Shown in pieces: positions 27,547-37,130 of a stretch of DNA of 56,598 nucleotides. A program made the position numbers and the translations under genes. The stretch's first letter is position 1. The number at the start of each line of letters is the position of its first letter. The notes beneath the pieces are model-generated. The model saw only the letters and a program-made list of their open reading frames with translations. It was not told the DNA's origin and did no database searches. This DNA is from Fibrobacterota bacterium (GTDB taxonomy: Bacteria; Fibrobacterota; Chitinivibrionia; Chitinivibrionales; Chitinispirillaceae). The stretch covers positions 1 to 56,598 of the forward strand of contig JAEYNR010000003.1 of NCBI GenBank assembly GCA_023412475.1. Reading direction: 5' to 3'.

Positions 27547-27577
27547 AGAGTGGGAGGCTTCCTTCTTAACACCTCCT

Positions 27578-27842
27578 GATCACTTAAGAAAGAGATGTCG
27601 GGTCTGAGCTTGGGAACAGTATATCGAAACCTTAACATTCTCGTCGATCAGGGACTTATACACAGAATGACTAATGGGGCTATTGAAGATCGCTTTGAGG
27701 CCAGATTATCACCACATTACCATATAACCTGTGGAAAATGCGGCAGGGTGGTGGAAAAAATACGAAAAAAACAGGATCGTTTAAAATCATTAACCATCGG
27801 ATCGACTTTTTTGGCATGTGCCATTCATGTCTATCAAAATAG
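27578..27842 (+). pseudogene. Decayed PerR/Fur-family regulator
   Basis: The frame begins in the middle of the winged helix (LKKEMSGLSLGTVYRNLNIL) with an in-frame TGA shortly upstream; the first 50-60 residues are missing. HYHITCGKCGRV is the metal-binding region. A frameshift then occurs: the right tail GSFKIINHRIDFFGMCHSC is encoded in the next frame and stops at TAG 27840-27842. It is therefore both 5'-truncated and frameshifted. It lies just upstream of a peroxiredoxin, the usual PerR target. Confidence 0.75.
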
Positions 27843-27886
27843 ATTCCATATAGTCGGTTCATAACCTAAATGAAGGAGTTACTACA

Positions 27887-28600
27887 ATGGATCAAGCAAC
27901 AACTCAAGGTGTGTCTATGCCCAGAATTGGCGAAAAAGCACCCTCCTTTAAGGCAGAAACCACCCAGGGTGTAATTAACTTTCCAGAGCAGTATGCAGGA
28001 AACTGGGTGATTCTTTTCAGCCATCCGGCAGATTTTACCCCGGTATGCACATCCGAATTTATGACTTTTGCCACCATGGAAGAACAGTTTGAAAAAGTTA
28101 ACTGCAAACTGGTTGGACTCTCGGTTGATGGACTTTATAGCCACATTGCATGGTTACGTACCATAAAAGAAAAAATAGAGTATAAGGGTATGAAAAATGT
28201 GGAGGTAAACTTTCCACTAATCGAAGATATAACTATGAACGTGGCTAAAAAATATGGAATGATTCAGCCTGGAGAGAGTTCAACCAAAGCTGTTCGAGCG
28301 GTTTTCGTTATTGATCCTAAAGGAATTGTAAGAACGATCCTTTACTACCCTCTTAGTCTGGGAAGAAATTTCGACGAACTCTACAGGATTATAATTGCAC
28401 TGCAGACCGCTGACGAATTTTCGATTGCCACACCTGCCGACTGGCGCCCTGGTGATGATGTGATCGTTCCCACTGCAGGCTCATGCGGTGTTGCTAAAGA
28501 AAGAATGGAAAGTAAAGATAAGATGACCTGTCATGACTGGTTCTTCTGTACCAAAAAGCTCGATAAGGACGAAGTCATGAAAAAAATTATAAAAAAGTAA
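27887..28600 (+). CDS. Peroxiredoxin, AhpC/Prx6 type
   Basis: 237 residues. The peroxidatic Cys lies in the motif HPADFTPVCTSEF near residue 50; the conserved Arg is near RAVFVIDPKG. A C-terminal extension of about 80 residues, with cysteines in SCGVAKER, MTCHDW and FFCTKK, is typical of the Prx6-like long form. It reduces H2O2 and alkyl peroxides. AAGGAG precedes the ATG. An intrinsic terminator follows. Confidence 0.9.
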   Translation: MDQATTQGVSMPRIGEKAPSFKAETTQGVINFPEQYAGNWVILFSHPADFTPVCTSEFMTFATMEEQFEKVNCKLVGLSVDGLYSHIAWLRTIKEKIEYKGMKNVEVNFPLIEDITMNVAKKYGMIQPGESSTKAVRAVFVIDPKGIVRTILYYPLSLGRNFDELYRIIIALQTADEFSIATPADWRPGDDVIVPTAGSCGVAKERMESKDKMTCHDWFFCTKKLDKDEVMKKIIKK

Positions 28601-28625
28601 AAACCATTAATTTTTCCAGAAAAAA

Positions 28626-28656
28626 GGCCGTCTTTGCTGTTAGACGGTCTTTTTTC
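28626..28656 (+). terminator. Intrinsic terminator of the peroxiredoxin gene
   Basis: GGCCGTCT/AGACGGTC is an 8-bp stem (one G-U pair) with an eight-base loop followed by seven Ts, starting 26 bases after the stop. Confidence 0.85.
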
Positions 28657-28736
28657 TCTGCCTATACTGTAATGTACGCTAAAATCTTAACCCTGCTCGT
28701 AAACCAAAAGTTAAAAATATTGTGAGTCTGTAACAG

Positions 28737-29183
28737 TTATACCATCAAAAAAGCAGAATTAAAGAAGGATAAAACTGGTTGTACTGAAAATCCCCTGATT
28801 ATCTGGATAGTAATCCAGCCATAGATTGCACATCGAAGATAAGCATCCACTCGCCACCTCAAAAAATCAAATTCGCTACAATCCCTTAGCTCAGTCATAA
28901 AAGAATAATCAAAGAAAGTAGTCAACAAATGATAAAAAGCAGCCATATATAATATTTCTGATGGCAAAGCACCAACTACCTGTATCCCTAAAAAATAGAG
29001 CAAAGAGGTAAAAACCGTAAATACAGTCCAGATATTAAGTGCCCCCGGCGACATCGCCCGAGCAGTCCTCTGAACTGTAAGGCAATCACTTACCATTACC
29101 AAGGGTTCTTTAAACATCTGAGTTATTTCGCTTTTAAAAAGCAACGCTGTAGTAGTTAGAATAATCAGATGAAGAAAAAACAT
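28737..29183 (-). CDS. Small integral membrane protein of unknown function
   Basis: 148 residues with about four membrane segments (for example LHLIILTTTALLF, IWTVFTVFTSLLYFLG). No known family recognised. It is downstream of, and co-oriented with, the YbjN-like gene, separated by 39 bases, so the two may be one transcript. Confidence 0.55.
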   Translation of the reverse strand: MFFLHLIILTTTALLFKSEITQMFKEPLVMVSDCLTVQRTARAMSPGALNIWTVFTVFTSLLYFLGIQVVGALPSEILYMAAFYHLLTTFFDYSFMTELRDCSEFDFLRWRVDAYLRCAIYGWITIQIIRGFSVQPVLSFFNSAFLMV

Positions 29184-29222
29184 AGTAATCTCATACCTTA
29201 GGTTTAATTTTTTTTGTCTTTT

Positions 29223-29594
29223 TCACTCCAGCATTTTATAAAAAAGATTCAGGTCATGATCCCAAAGCTCAATAAAAGAGCCAAATGTGGTGTTATCGTA
29301 GAGCCCGGGGTAGAATGCCTTAACCTGCAATCCATTTTCTTCAGATATGTTGAATGACGATATTGCGGAGTTTCTGTTGATCAAATTTACCAGAGAAAGA
29401 TTTTCTGGCGTTTGCGGATCCAGCTCCGTATCACCAGTCACCACAGTTGAAAAAACCAGCCCCTTCTCAGTCTCCTGAATCGCAAACCACATCTTTTCCG
29501 GATGCTCAAAAGTGCAATACCCCTGCTGCTCATCAATACTATAGCCTGAATTCTGGAGATAGGTGCTGACTTCTTCCATTAATGATCCACTCAT
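29223..29594 (-). CDS. Small soluble protein, YbjN/type III chaperone-like fold
   Basis: 123 residues, acidic, beginning MSGSLMEEVSTYLQNSGY. The pattern of an amphipathic first helix followed by beta strands and a last helix (FIELWDHDLNLFYKMLE) is like YbjN or secretion-chaperone folds, but identity is not established. The ATG has AAAGGAGA six bases upstream. It precedes the membrane protein gene. Confidence 0.5.
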   Translation of the reverse strand: MSGSLMEEVSTYLQNSGYSIDEQQGYCTFEHPEKMWFAIQETEKGLVFSTVVTGDTELDPQTPENLSLVNLINRNSAISSFNISEENGLQVKAFYPGLYDNTTFGSFIELWDHDLNLFYKMLE

Positions 29595-29759
29595 AAAGGT
29601 CTCCTTTAAAACAGTCGCTTTGAAAAATTATCCCTGCCTCTATAGCGATTGTCCTTTAATAGTTTGCTCCGATGCTTAAATTTTATAGTATTAAAACGAT
29701 TAAAACAACATTATATTCCGTCTTGTATGCAGTTTTCTTTGATATTACCCTTATAAGGA

Positions 29760-29927
29760 ATGACAAATAACACCTTTGTAATCTTACAATCTGGTTTATC
29801 CATTCCTAAAAATGATGATAAGTCCACTTTTTCGCTGGATTTGAAGGTAATAGCAGAAAAAGAAGGGAACCGCATTTATTCTCTGCAGAGGCAATTTTTC
29901 AACTATAGCAACCTTGGATTGAATTGA
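29760..29927 (+). CDS. Possible 55-residue small protein
   Basis: ATG (29760) preceded closely by AAGGA, with 55 codons (MTNNTFVILQSGLSIPKNDD at the start) and balanced composition. No homologue recognised. Weak Shine-Dalgarno spacing lowers confidence. The remainder of the 29595-30098 gap has another 34-codon frame at 29965-30069 and a terminator. Confidence 0.3.
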   Translation: MTNNTFVILQSGLSIPKNDDKSTFSLDLKVIAEKEGNRIYSLQRQFFNYSNLGLN

Positions 29928-30031
29928 GGAGAAACTCAGATCTAGATCATTAATAAGGATAAAAATGGCTCAATCGAAAAGTATTTCACTGAATCCGGGT
30001 CCATTCCTGCTGCAGAGCGATCAGGTAAGTA

Positions 30032-30060
30032 TAAAAAAAGCAGATAAAAAGATATCTGCT
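30032..30060 (-). terminator. Intrinsic terminator of the acidic repeat protein gene
   Basis: On the minus strand AGCAGATA/TATCTGCT forms an 8-bp stem followed by seven Ts, about 40 bases beyond the stop codon at 30099. The 34-codon plus-strand frame at 29965-30069 overlaps this stem and is doubtful. Confidence 0.7.
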
Positions 30061-30098
30061 TTCCAATAACCTGAATACGTACTTTTTTTTATTACAAA

Positions 30099-31703
30099 TT
30101 ACTTGATTCCAAAAAATGAATCGATCTTGCTGGCTACATCATCACCTGTGATTGACACATCGTTTACTTCATCAGACTTGTTAATTAATTCAACATCTGC
30201 TGACTCTTCATCCAGAATTGTATCCAGACTCCCATCATCTCCCCTGGCAACTACAATCTTCTCCTGCTCATCTGTTTCTTTAGCAGATTGAGTTGCTTCC
30301 TGCGATTCTTCAGAAGAACACTCCGTCTTTACTTGTGTAACTTTCTCAACATTCTCACCAGTTACCTGGCCAGATGCAGCATATTTAGGAGGTAAGGCAT
30401 TTTTGTCTAAGCTTTCGATGTTAATGGAACCAGTGCGCAAGAACTTACCCATATCCAAGTCCATTATCGTTTCCAGCATCTCCTCATCCTGAGGTTCTTT
30501 TGCCACCTGTTCAAACTCCTTCTGGAAATCGCTTTTCTGCTCTTTTGCACCCTCATCACCTAAACTGCCATAGTTTTCATTAAAATGATCATTTTTGCTC
30601 ACCTCGATTGAGCCATTACTTATAGAAGCTGATTCTTCTTTATCAGCAACTTTATCCGGATTAATCTCAAAAACGATCTCATCCTCAAGATCTTCTGCAT
30701 CTTCTAAATCCTCTGCAGTAGACAGCTCTTCACCCATCACCTCTGGTTTTTCATCAGAGATCACTGTCTGTTTCTTATCTGCTATTGCTGGCTGCTCATC
30801 TTGTACATCAGCTTTCTCTGATTGTTCATTTACTACCGCAGGCTGCTCATCTTCTACATCAGCTATCTCTGGTTGTTCATCTACTACCGCTGGCTGCTCA
30901 TCTTCTACTGTCACCGGTTGTTCATCTACGATTACCGGCTGCTCATCATTTAATATTACCGGCTGTTCATCTGAAACCACCGGTTGCTCATCATTTGCTA
31001 TCACCGGCTGTTCATCTACAACCAGTGGTTGCTGGTCATCAATTGCTGCTGGTTGCTCATCTACTACTATTTGATTATCTTCCGGTCCCATGCTTACAAA
31101 CTCAAAATCCGGAATCTGTTTATCCTCTTCTTCATCATTCATGACACATACATCATCGGTGTCACTTAATTCTTCTTTTTTTGCTTTCTTAAACGAATCA
31201 GAAGATCCGCTTACTGTTTTATCAGAAAAGAAGCTGACAGGTGATTGTGAATCGCTCTTGTCTGAGCCTGGAGAAAGGGTCAGATTGGAAGATTTTTCGA
31301 CAGAGGCAATTTCATTATCAAAAGCCATCTGTCCATCAAGCTGAAGGTTAGTCAGTTTTCGGTTAGTTAGCTGATGATATTTGGTTAGCTGCATATCGGT
31401 AAATTTAACATAGTATAAATCCAGCAGATGCAAATTAGTTTTGTAGATTTTATTAGCAGCATCCAGCTTGGAATAAAGAGAGGAACGGAACTTATCTTCT
31501 GAGAGCAAATCGGTTCTGAAAGAAGTAATCAGGGAGTCGATATCTGTGAATATTTCGGCGATTGAACGGATAATCTGGTTTCTGTTTTCAAGGGAAGCAT
31601 CCTGTTTTTTTTTATTTTGATTAAAGATCCAGAAAAACAGTAATCCAGAGGCTATAGTTCCAGTTAGAAACCCAGCAACCAGATAAAGAAAAGACGAATC
31701 CAT
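30099..31703 (-). CDS. Membrane-anchored acidic protein with DEQP repeats
   Basis: 534 residues. One N-terminal membrane segment (YLVAGFLTGTIASGLLFFW) is followed by a region of about 100 residues with helical character, then a central acidic region (roughly 205-330) made of degenerate repeats DEQPVI or DEQPAV (at least ten copies, often preceded by V/A and D). The C-terminal half is again acidic with Ser/Asp and ends SKIDSFFGIK. Function unknown; resembles spacers of periplasmic or cytosolic scaffold proteins. The repeats are in-frame triplet repeats and prone to copy-number change. Confidence 0.75.
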   Translation of the reverse strand: MDSSFLYLVAGFLTGTIASGLLFFWIFNQNKKKQDASLENRNQIIRSIAEIFTDIDSLITSFRTDLLSEDKFRSSLYSKLDAANKIYKTNLHLLDLYYVKFTDMQLTKYHQLTNRKLTNLQLDGQMAFDNEIASVEKSSNLTLSPGSDKSDSQSPVSFFSDKTVSGSSDSFKKAKKEELSDTDDVCVMNDEEEDKQIPDFEFVSMGPEDNQIVVDEQPAAIDDQQPLVVDEQPVIANDEQPVVSDEQPVILNDEQPVIVDEQPVTVEDEQPAVVDEQPEIADVEDEQPAVVNEQSEKADVQDEQPAIADKKQTVISDEKPEVMGEELSTAEDLEDAEDLEDEIVFEINPDKVADKEESASISNGSIEVSKNDHFNENYGSLGDEGAKEQKSDFQKEFEQVAKEPQDEEMLETIMDLDMGKFLRTGSINIESLDKNALPPKYAASGQVTGENVEKVTQVKTECSSEESQEATQSAKETDEQEKIVVARGDDGSLDTILDEESADVELINKSDEVNDVSITGDDVASKIDSFFGIK

Positions 31704-31833
31704 AATTCCTCCGTTTAGCGGTTAAGTTCGCTTCAGATAAGAAAGAAACATTCAAATTGAAAGGTAATGCTTAAAGAGTTTGTTAAACTTTTATTATTAT
31801 AATTCACACAGGAATATAAGTCAAACATTTCCC

Positions 31834-33618
31834 TTAAATTCCCCGATTACAGACGATATCATAAACTTTACGATATTTGCTCACGGCCTTTTCCCAGGAG
31901 AATCTTTTAACGTTTTCAGTACCGTTAAGAATCATCGCAGCATATTCCTCTGGCTTTTTATACAGCTTTAAAGCTGCCAACAACGCATCATGTGCTGAAT
32001 CGACCATAGAGCAAAATAGTGGATTTTCTATTCGTGATTCCAAAGGCAGATTGAGCAGATCACGCCACTTATACTCAGCCAGATCATCTGGATAATCCTC
32101 ATGGTATAAAATTCCAGTTGGTAAAACACGGGATTTTTCCCCGGAGAAGATTCCGCCATAAAACTGCGGGATACTGACCTTATTATAAGGAGCAACCTGC
32201 ACCCACAACCCCCCTGTACCCCTGGCAATAACAGGCACTCCGCGAATAAAACCTTCGGTTGCAGCACCAAAAGGCTCATAAAATGATGGCATCAGAAGAA
32301 AGCTTGAGCCCTGAAGAAAGCTCTTATACTGGCTATTGGAGATTCTGAATGGCCAGATTGTGATATCTCCGCTGCAACGCTCTGCGCACTCCTTGAAAAA
32401 TGAAAGATTTTTAACATTGGATGCTGAAGAAGGGCAGAAAAAAAGTTTTGCACTTCCTCGGGTTAACCGTTCGAATGCATGGAAAATGATATCAAAACCT
32501 TTTTGCATAATGTCCAGGCGACCTGACATAAAAAAGACCGGAGCAGTGCAGTCCTCTTCAATGATCAATTTACCTATAATTGCAGGATCTGTAGAAGAGC
32601 TGAGTTGGCTTATAAAATTCTCACGGAAATGCTGCTTCTGACCCAGAATCGAATTAAAATTCTTCTTGAAAGCCTTACTTATAGCCGAATCGGAAAAAGG
32701 ACTGGCAGGTTCACCGAACATGCCATTTTCAATACCAACAGGAGGATTCAGGGAGAAATAGCTCTGGAGATGGTCTGTAAAGATACCCTTCTGGATCGGA
32801 TCGTGACGAAGTTCGTGAGCAAATGGTGTGCTGACAGTACTGAGAGGACCGTTAAGAAGAGGCAAAGTGCATTGTAAAACAGTATGGCCTGGGATAAGTT
32901 TATTGAAAAAAAGCATTTTGTATTCTTCCGGAATGCCAGCATCAAAACTATTATGCAGTGTCAAAACGGTACGTGCCTGATTTAACAGATTACTGATAAC
33001 TGCGAGCTTCGAAGTTATGGAGATAGGAGCTGTCTCCCAATCATGCGCATGAAAAATAATATTACTGGTATATCCCAAACGATTCACCGCATAAGGAACG
33101 GCTGCAGAAAAGGCTAACGAATCAAAAAGCAGCTTTTCATCTGAGTCTTCATAGAGATAAGGATTGTCTCCTGCATTAAAGTGGTTTTTGATTTCCAGGT
33201 GAAAAGATGGTATCTCACCAGAAGTGTCCTCGTAACAGTTAAGTACCCCTTCATAATTACACAGATGAAAAACTGCATCACTGAATTTTAACTTCAATAC
33301 CCCTTTATCCCGTGCCTTGAGCACTGCAGAGTTTGCAGAATGAAAAGGAGTAATAAAAATCACTCTTTCACCATTTTCCACGAGTTTTTTTGGAAGAATC
33401 CTGGCCACAGCAGCCAGACCTCCCAGTGATGCATAATTGTTCTCAAAAGACAACAATACAATTACCCGTTCAGAAGACTTAAAAACTCTCTCGTTGCGAT
33501 ATAACAAATCAAACTCACGCTGAGTGAATACTTCATGGAAATTTCTCTGGATCATCACCCAACTATCCAGCTTTGTCTGAAATATATGGTCGAAAGACCC
33601 ATAACTGTCAATCATCAT
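31834..33618 (-). CDS. Glycogen/starch-synthase-like glycosyltransferase (GT5/GT4 type)
   Basis: 594 residues. An N-terminal acceptor-binding half has YASLGGLAAVARILP (the KxGGL position), HAHDWETA and THNSF; the C-terminal donor half has MSGRLDIMQKGFD, PSFYEPFGAATEG and ARGTGGL. These are typical of ADP- or UDP-glucose glucan synthases. The N-terminal leader of about 50 residues is extra, and the KxGG lysine is not obvious. Two adjacent ATGs could start it. It precedes the flippase-like gene's tail by only ten bases, so co-expression is likely. Confidence 0.75.
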   Translation of the reverse strand: MMIDSYGSFDHIFQTKLDSWVMIQRNFHEVFTQREFDLLYRNERVFKSSERVIVLLSFENNYASLGGLAAVARILPKKLVENGERVIFITPFHSANSAVLKARDKGVLKLKFSDAVFHLCNYEGVLNCYEDTSGEIPSFHLEIKNHFNAGDNPYLYEDSDEKLLFDSLAFSAAVPYAVNRLGYTSNIIFHAHDWETAPISITSKLAVISNLLNQARTVLTLHNSFDAGIPEEYKMLFFNKLIPGHTVLQCTLPLLNGPLSTVSTPFAHELRHDPIQKGIFTDHLQSYFSLNPPVGIENGMFGEPASPFSDSAISKAFKKNFNSILGQKQHFRENFISQLSSSTDPAIIGKLIIEEDCTAPVFFMSGRLDIMQKGFDIIFHAFERLTRGSAKLFFCPSSASNVKNLSFFKECAERCSGDITIWPFRISNSQYKSFLQGSSFLLMPSFYEPFGAATEGFIRGVPVIARGTGGLWVQVAPYNKVSIPQFYGGIFSGEKSRVLPTGILYHEDYPDDLAEYKWRDLLNLPLESRIENPLFCSMVDSAHDALLAALKLYKKPEEYAAMILNGTENVKRFSWEKAVSKYRKVYDIVCNRGI

Positions 33619-33628
33619 TCCGCCTTTA

Positions 33629-34687
33629 TCACAGATTATATTTCCTTGTCACAGAGGACCTCCCTGTTTTTTTCCCCTTAAGCATCCATATAAGGCCAAA
33701 GACAGCCGGAAGTATCACATTAATCAAGAGTATCAATCCTGACACACCAAAAGCTATAGCCGCTGCCTGGGGTGCTGCTGATGAAACTGTTTCCAATTTT
33801 TTTAGAAAAAGAGAAAAAGATAACTCCCTTACTCCTATATTAGCCACAAAAAAAGGCATAAAAAGCATCAAAGCATACGATTGTCCTGCTACTATACAAT
33901 TTTTAAGAAAATTACCACTGCCAAACATCCCCAGAAGAACTGCTGTTTGCAAGATCAGGCAGAGATGAGACAGAGCCGAAAAAAAGATCAAGCGCATGGA
34001 AGGTAGTGTATGTAGCCTTGAGGCAAATAATTTTGTTATATCAAAAAGAGCTCTGAGAGCTTTTGTATCAGGAATGTTTCTGGAGATCCCGCGAAGAACA
34101 GGGCCTGCCAAACAGAAAAACAGAAAAGAGACAATTAAAAGGATTTCAAAATAGTGAGCCGCAGTGGTTTTGAAACTGAAATATTGAATAATTACTGATA
34201 TTATCCCGAAAATAACAGTCAGAAATACTCCATAAAAACGCTCTATTATCACTGCCAGTATCGAGAGAGTTCTCTTATGAGCAAAAATGCCTATACCTCT
34301 GAAAAACTCCCCTACTCTGCCTGGAGTCAAAAAAGCCAGAAAAAAACCAACCAGCATTGATTTTGCAGCTACTCTAATATGGCAAGGCAGAGATTGCGAC
34401 CTAAGAATATGCTGCCAGCGAACAAGCTGAAAATAAAAACTCAAAGCACTGAAGATAAGCGCAAACAGAACCAAAAATGGATCGATATGTCCGATAATAA
34501 GTTTGAAATCATTTTGCTTGAGATTTCGGTTAACCAGGATCACAAAAAAGGTGGTTAATCCAACTTTCAGAAGGCTCTTAAAGAGGGCGCTTTTAAAGAA
34601 GGTAAAAGGAGGTTTGGGCTTCGCCGGCAATACCGGAGTATTTTCTGAGCGAATGCCTTGGCAATCATTGGGAATTTTTCTATACAT
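33629..34687 (-). CDS. Lysylphosphatidylglycerol synthase TM-like (UPF0104/AglD-type) membrane protein
   Basis: 352 residues with about eight membrane segments. The hallmark of the family (LTPGRVGEFFRGIGIF) is near residue 118, and TNIGVRELSFSLF-like phrase is represented by VANIGVRELSF. Members flip or modify lipids or serve sugar-lipid transport; no aminoacyl-transferase domain is attached. Same strand and just upstream of the glycosyltransferase, suggesting surface glycan work. Confidence 0.75.
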   Translation of the reverse strand: MYRKIPNDCQGIRSENTPVLPAKPKPPFTFFKSALFKSLLKVGLTTFFVILVNRNLKQNDFKLIIGHIDPFLVLFALIFSALSFYFQLVRWQHILRSQSLPCHIRVAAKSMLVGFFLAFLTPGRVGEFFRGIGIFAHKRTLSILAVIIERFYGVFLTVIFGIISVIIQYFSFKTTAAHYFEILLIVSFLFFCLAGPVLRGISRNIPDTKALRALFDITKLFASRLHTLPSMRLIFFSALSHLCLILQTAVLLGMFGSGNFLKNCIVAGQSYALMLFMPFFVANIGVRELSFSLFLKKLETVSSAAPQAAAIAFGVSGLILLINVILPAVFGLIWMLKGKKTGRSSVTRKYNL

Positions 34688-34763
34688 GATCTGCCCTGAA
34701 AAATAGTTACTCCTGAACCGGATTTGTACAGGCAGATCAGAAAATAGTTAACCTGAAGATTTC

Positions 34764-37046
34764 TTACAACATATTAACCGGATCAACATCAATAATAACT
34801 TTAAGATTCTTTTGCACTCTGCAATTACTTTTTCTGATCTCTCTGAGTGCCTCTGCCAATTTGCGTGCCGATTGCGCCTTAATCAGTAGAGAGTATCTTG
34901 ATTCATTTGCAATTCTTTGAAGAACTGCAGGGGTTGGGCCAAGAATTGTAAATTCCGTGCCAGCGATACGGCGCAACAGAGAGAAAATACCGCTGATTCT
35001 GTTTTTAACCTCCTGCTCAACGCTACCTTCCACGATTATTCTTGCCAGCCTGCTAAAGGGCGGATAACAGAGTTCCTGGCGATTTTCCAGCTCACAATTA
35101 AAAAACTGCTCATAGTCATGGGTCTGCGCAGTCTTGATCGCTACCTCTTCGGGACAATAAGTCTGAATGATTACTTCTCCCTGATTGTCAGCTCTGCCAG
35201 CCCGCCCAGCGACCTGTGCTAAAAGCTGAAATGTTTTTTCCGATGCTCTGAAGTCCGGAAAATGCAATCCGGTATCTGCCTGTAAAACTCCAACTAACGC
35301 CACATTGGGGAAGTTCAGTCCTTTGGAAACCATCTGAGTTCCTAGCAAAACATCTGCTTGCTGGTCTGCAAACTCTTTGAGTATGGAGATGTGTGAACCT
35401 TTGCGTCTAGTGGTATCCTGATCCATTCGTAATATCCTGGCTTCAGGAAATCTCTGCCTTATCTGTTCCTCTGCTTTTTGTATTCCGGTTCCTTTATACT
35501 GAATCTGTTCCCCCTTACAGGATGGACAACAATCTGGAGCTTGCTGCTCATAACCGCAAAGATGACACTTCACAGTCCGGTCTGCACGATGATACCTGAG
35601 ACTTACTGAACAGTTGGGGCACATACAGCTATGCCCACACTTTTTGCATATCAATACAGTGGCAAAACCACGCCGGTTAAGCAATAAAATAATCTGACGA
35701 TTCTGCTGGAGGCATTGCTGCATCCGCTCAGACAAATAATGTGAAAGAAGGGTCCAGTTGTTGTTTCTATGCTCCTCTGCCATATCGACAATCTGCACCC
35801 TGGGCAATGTTGCAGCACCAAACCTTCGGGAAAGCTTGAGCAGGTTATATTTTCCACTTATGCTGTTATAGTAGCTCTCAAAACTCGGTGTTGCACTTCC
35901 CAATAGAACCAATGCATTCTGGATCGCTCCACGCATCACAGCTACATCCCTTGCATTATACCTGGGTTCCATATCCCCCTGCTTGTAACTGCCGTCATGC
36001 TCCTCATCAACAATAATCAATCCCGGATTCTGAACTGGTGCCAGTATCGCACTGCGAACTCCAATAACCATTTTCTTATTACCAGTTACCAATTCCTGCA
36101 AACTATCGCGTCTCTCCCCATCGGACATGTGGCTATGAATAACCGCAATCACATCTCCCAGCACAGCCCTGAAACGCTGAATCGTCTGGGGTGTTAATGT
36201 TATCTCAGGTACCAAAATTATCACCCCACGTTCTTTTTGCAGTACTCTGGAGGCCAGTTCGATATAGACATGAGTCTTTCCACTTCCTGTGATACCATAA
36301 AGAAGAAACGGTCTTTTAGGCTTATCCAGTTCCCTTGCTATCATTTCAACAGAATAGAGCTGCTCCTCACTTAATAAAACCTCCTGTCTGTAATTTTCAC
36401 CACTCAACTCATCGGCTTCCCGCAATACCTCAACCTTTTTTTTCTCCAGAAAGCCATTTTTAAACAGGTAAGAAACAGCAGATTTTTTAATACCCTCCAG
36501 ACTTTCTACCTGAGCGAAAGAGAACTCTTTGTATTTTGCCAATATTTCAAGAATCGGTTTGTATGCTGGCTTAAGCTTATCAGTAGCTTTGGGTAACACC
36601 GAAAATACCTGAATCGTTTTAGCATTAGCTCTCATCAGCCCCTTGCTGACCAATGGCCTGAAAACCCTGCCAATGTCGCACTGGTAATAGGAGGCTATCC
36701 ATTCATAAAGTTTGATTAAAGAGCCGCTGCCATCAATAAGCTGTCCGCTTTTTACAGCTAATACAGGCTTAAGCTCTGCAAAGGGAGAAGATGATTTGAT
36801 CTCTACAGCAACTCCCCAGACCTGTTTGTTTCTTACATCTACCAGGACTGCTGTTCCTGTTTTTATCTGTCCCTTGAATTCAAGAGAGATTCTGTAATCA
36901 TACAAACCTGGAATAGCTATAGGAAAAGCCACACTAACTACACTGTCGTAACTTTCAGAAGAACAAGAATTATGTTGACCGTTTTCAGAAGTCATGGTAT
37001 ATGTATTAAAATCCGGAGAATGTGTGTGTGTGCCAGGATTGGCCAT
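34764..37046 (-). CDS. priA: Primosomal replication restart helicase PriA
   Basis: 760 residues. Walker A GITGSGKTH, DEEH box, and eight cysteines of the zinc domain (CKKCGHSCMCPNC, CHLCGYEQ, CCPSCKG) are visible, then helicase motifs V-VI (VAGRAGRADNQGE). It reloads the replisome at stalled forks. The N-terminal 40 residues of the reading frame have no Shine-Dalgarno and a His/Thr-rich stretch, so the true start may be later (for example the ATG at codon 18). Intact otherwise. Confidence 0.9.
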   Translation of the reverse strand: MANPGTHTHSPDFNTYTMTSENGQHNSCSSESYDSVVSVAFPIAIPGLYDYRISLEFKGQIKTGTAVLVDVRNKQVWGVAVEIKSSSPFAELKPVLAVKSGQLIDGSGSLIKLYEWIASYYQCDIGRVFRPLVSKGLMRANAKTIQVFSVLPKATDKLKPAYKPILEILAKYKEFSFAQVESLEGIKKSAVSYLFKNGFLEKKKVEVLREADELSGENYRQEVLLSEEQLYSVEMIARELDKPKRPFLLYGITGSGKTHVYIELASRVLQKERGVIILVPEITLTPQTIQRFRAVLGDVIAVIHSHMSDGERRDSLQELVTGNKKMVIGVRSAILAPVQNPGLIIVDEEHDGSYKQGDMEPRYNARDVAVMRGAIQNALVLLGSATPSFESYYNSISGKYNLLKLSRRFGAATLPRVQIVDMAEEHRNNNWTLLSHYLSERMQQCLQQNRQIILLLNRRGFATVLICKKCGHSCMCPNCSVSLRYHRADRTVKCHLCGYEQQAPDCCPSCKGEQIQYKGTGIQKAEEQIRQRFPEARILRMDQDTTRRKGSHISILKEFADQQADVLLGTQMVSKGLNFPNVALVGVLQADTGLHFPDFRASEKTFQLLAQVAGRAGRADNQGEVIIQTYCPEEVAIKTAQTHDYEQFFNCELENRQELCYPPFSRLARIIVEGSVEQEVKNRISGIFSLLRRIAGTEFTILGPTPAVLQRIANESRYSLLIKAQSARKLAEALREIRKSNCRVQKNLKVIIDVDPVNML

Positions 37047-37130
37047 AGAACCACTGATTCAGGTATAAATTAACGCCCTTTCAAAGATAAATCCAGTACT
37101 TTTGTGCTAAAACAGGTACGGAGGAAAAAA

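Noticed and set aside
29965..30069. 34-codon frame overlapping a terminator hairpin
   Set aside because: Its 3' end is the stem of the terminator for the acidic protein; kept only as a remark.
30595..31344. Plus-strand frames opposite the DEQP repeat protein
   Set aside because: They arise from the repetitive antisense of DEQP codons, giving Ser/His/Cys-rich repeats without a plausible start site.
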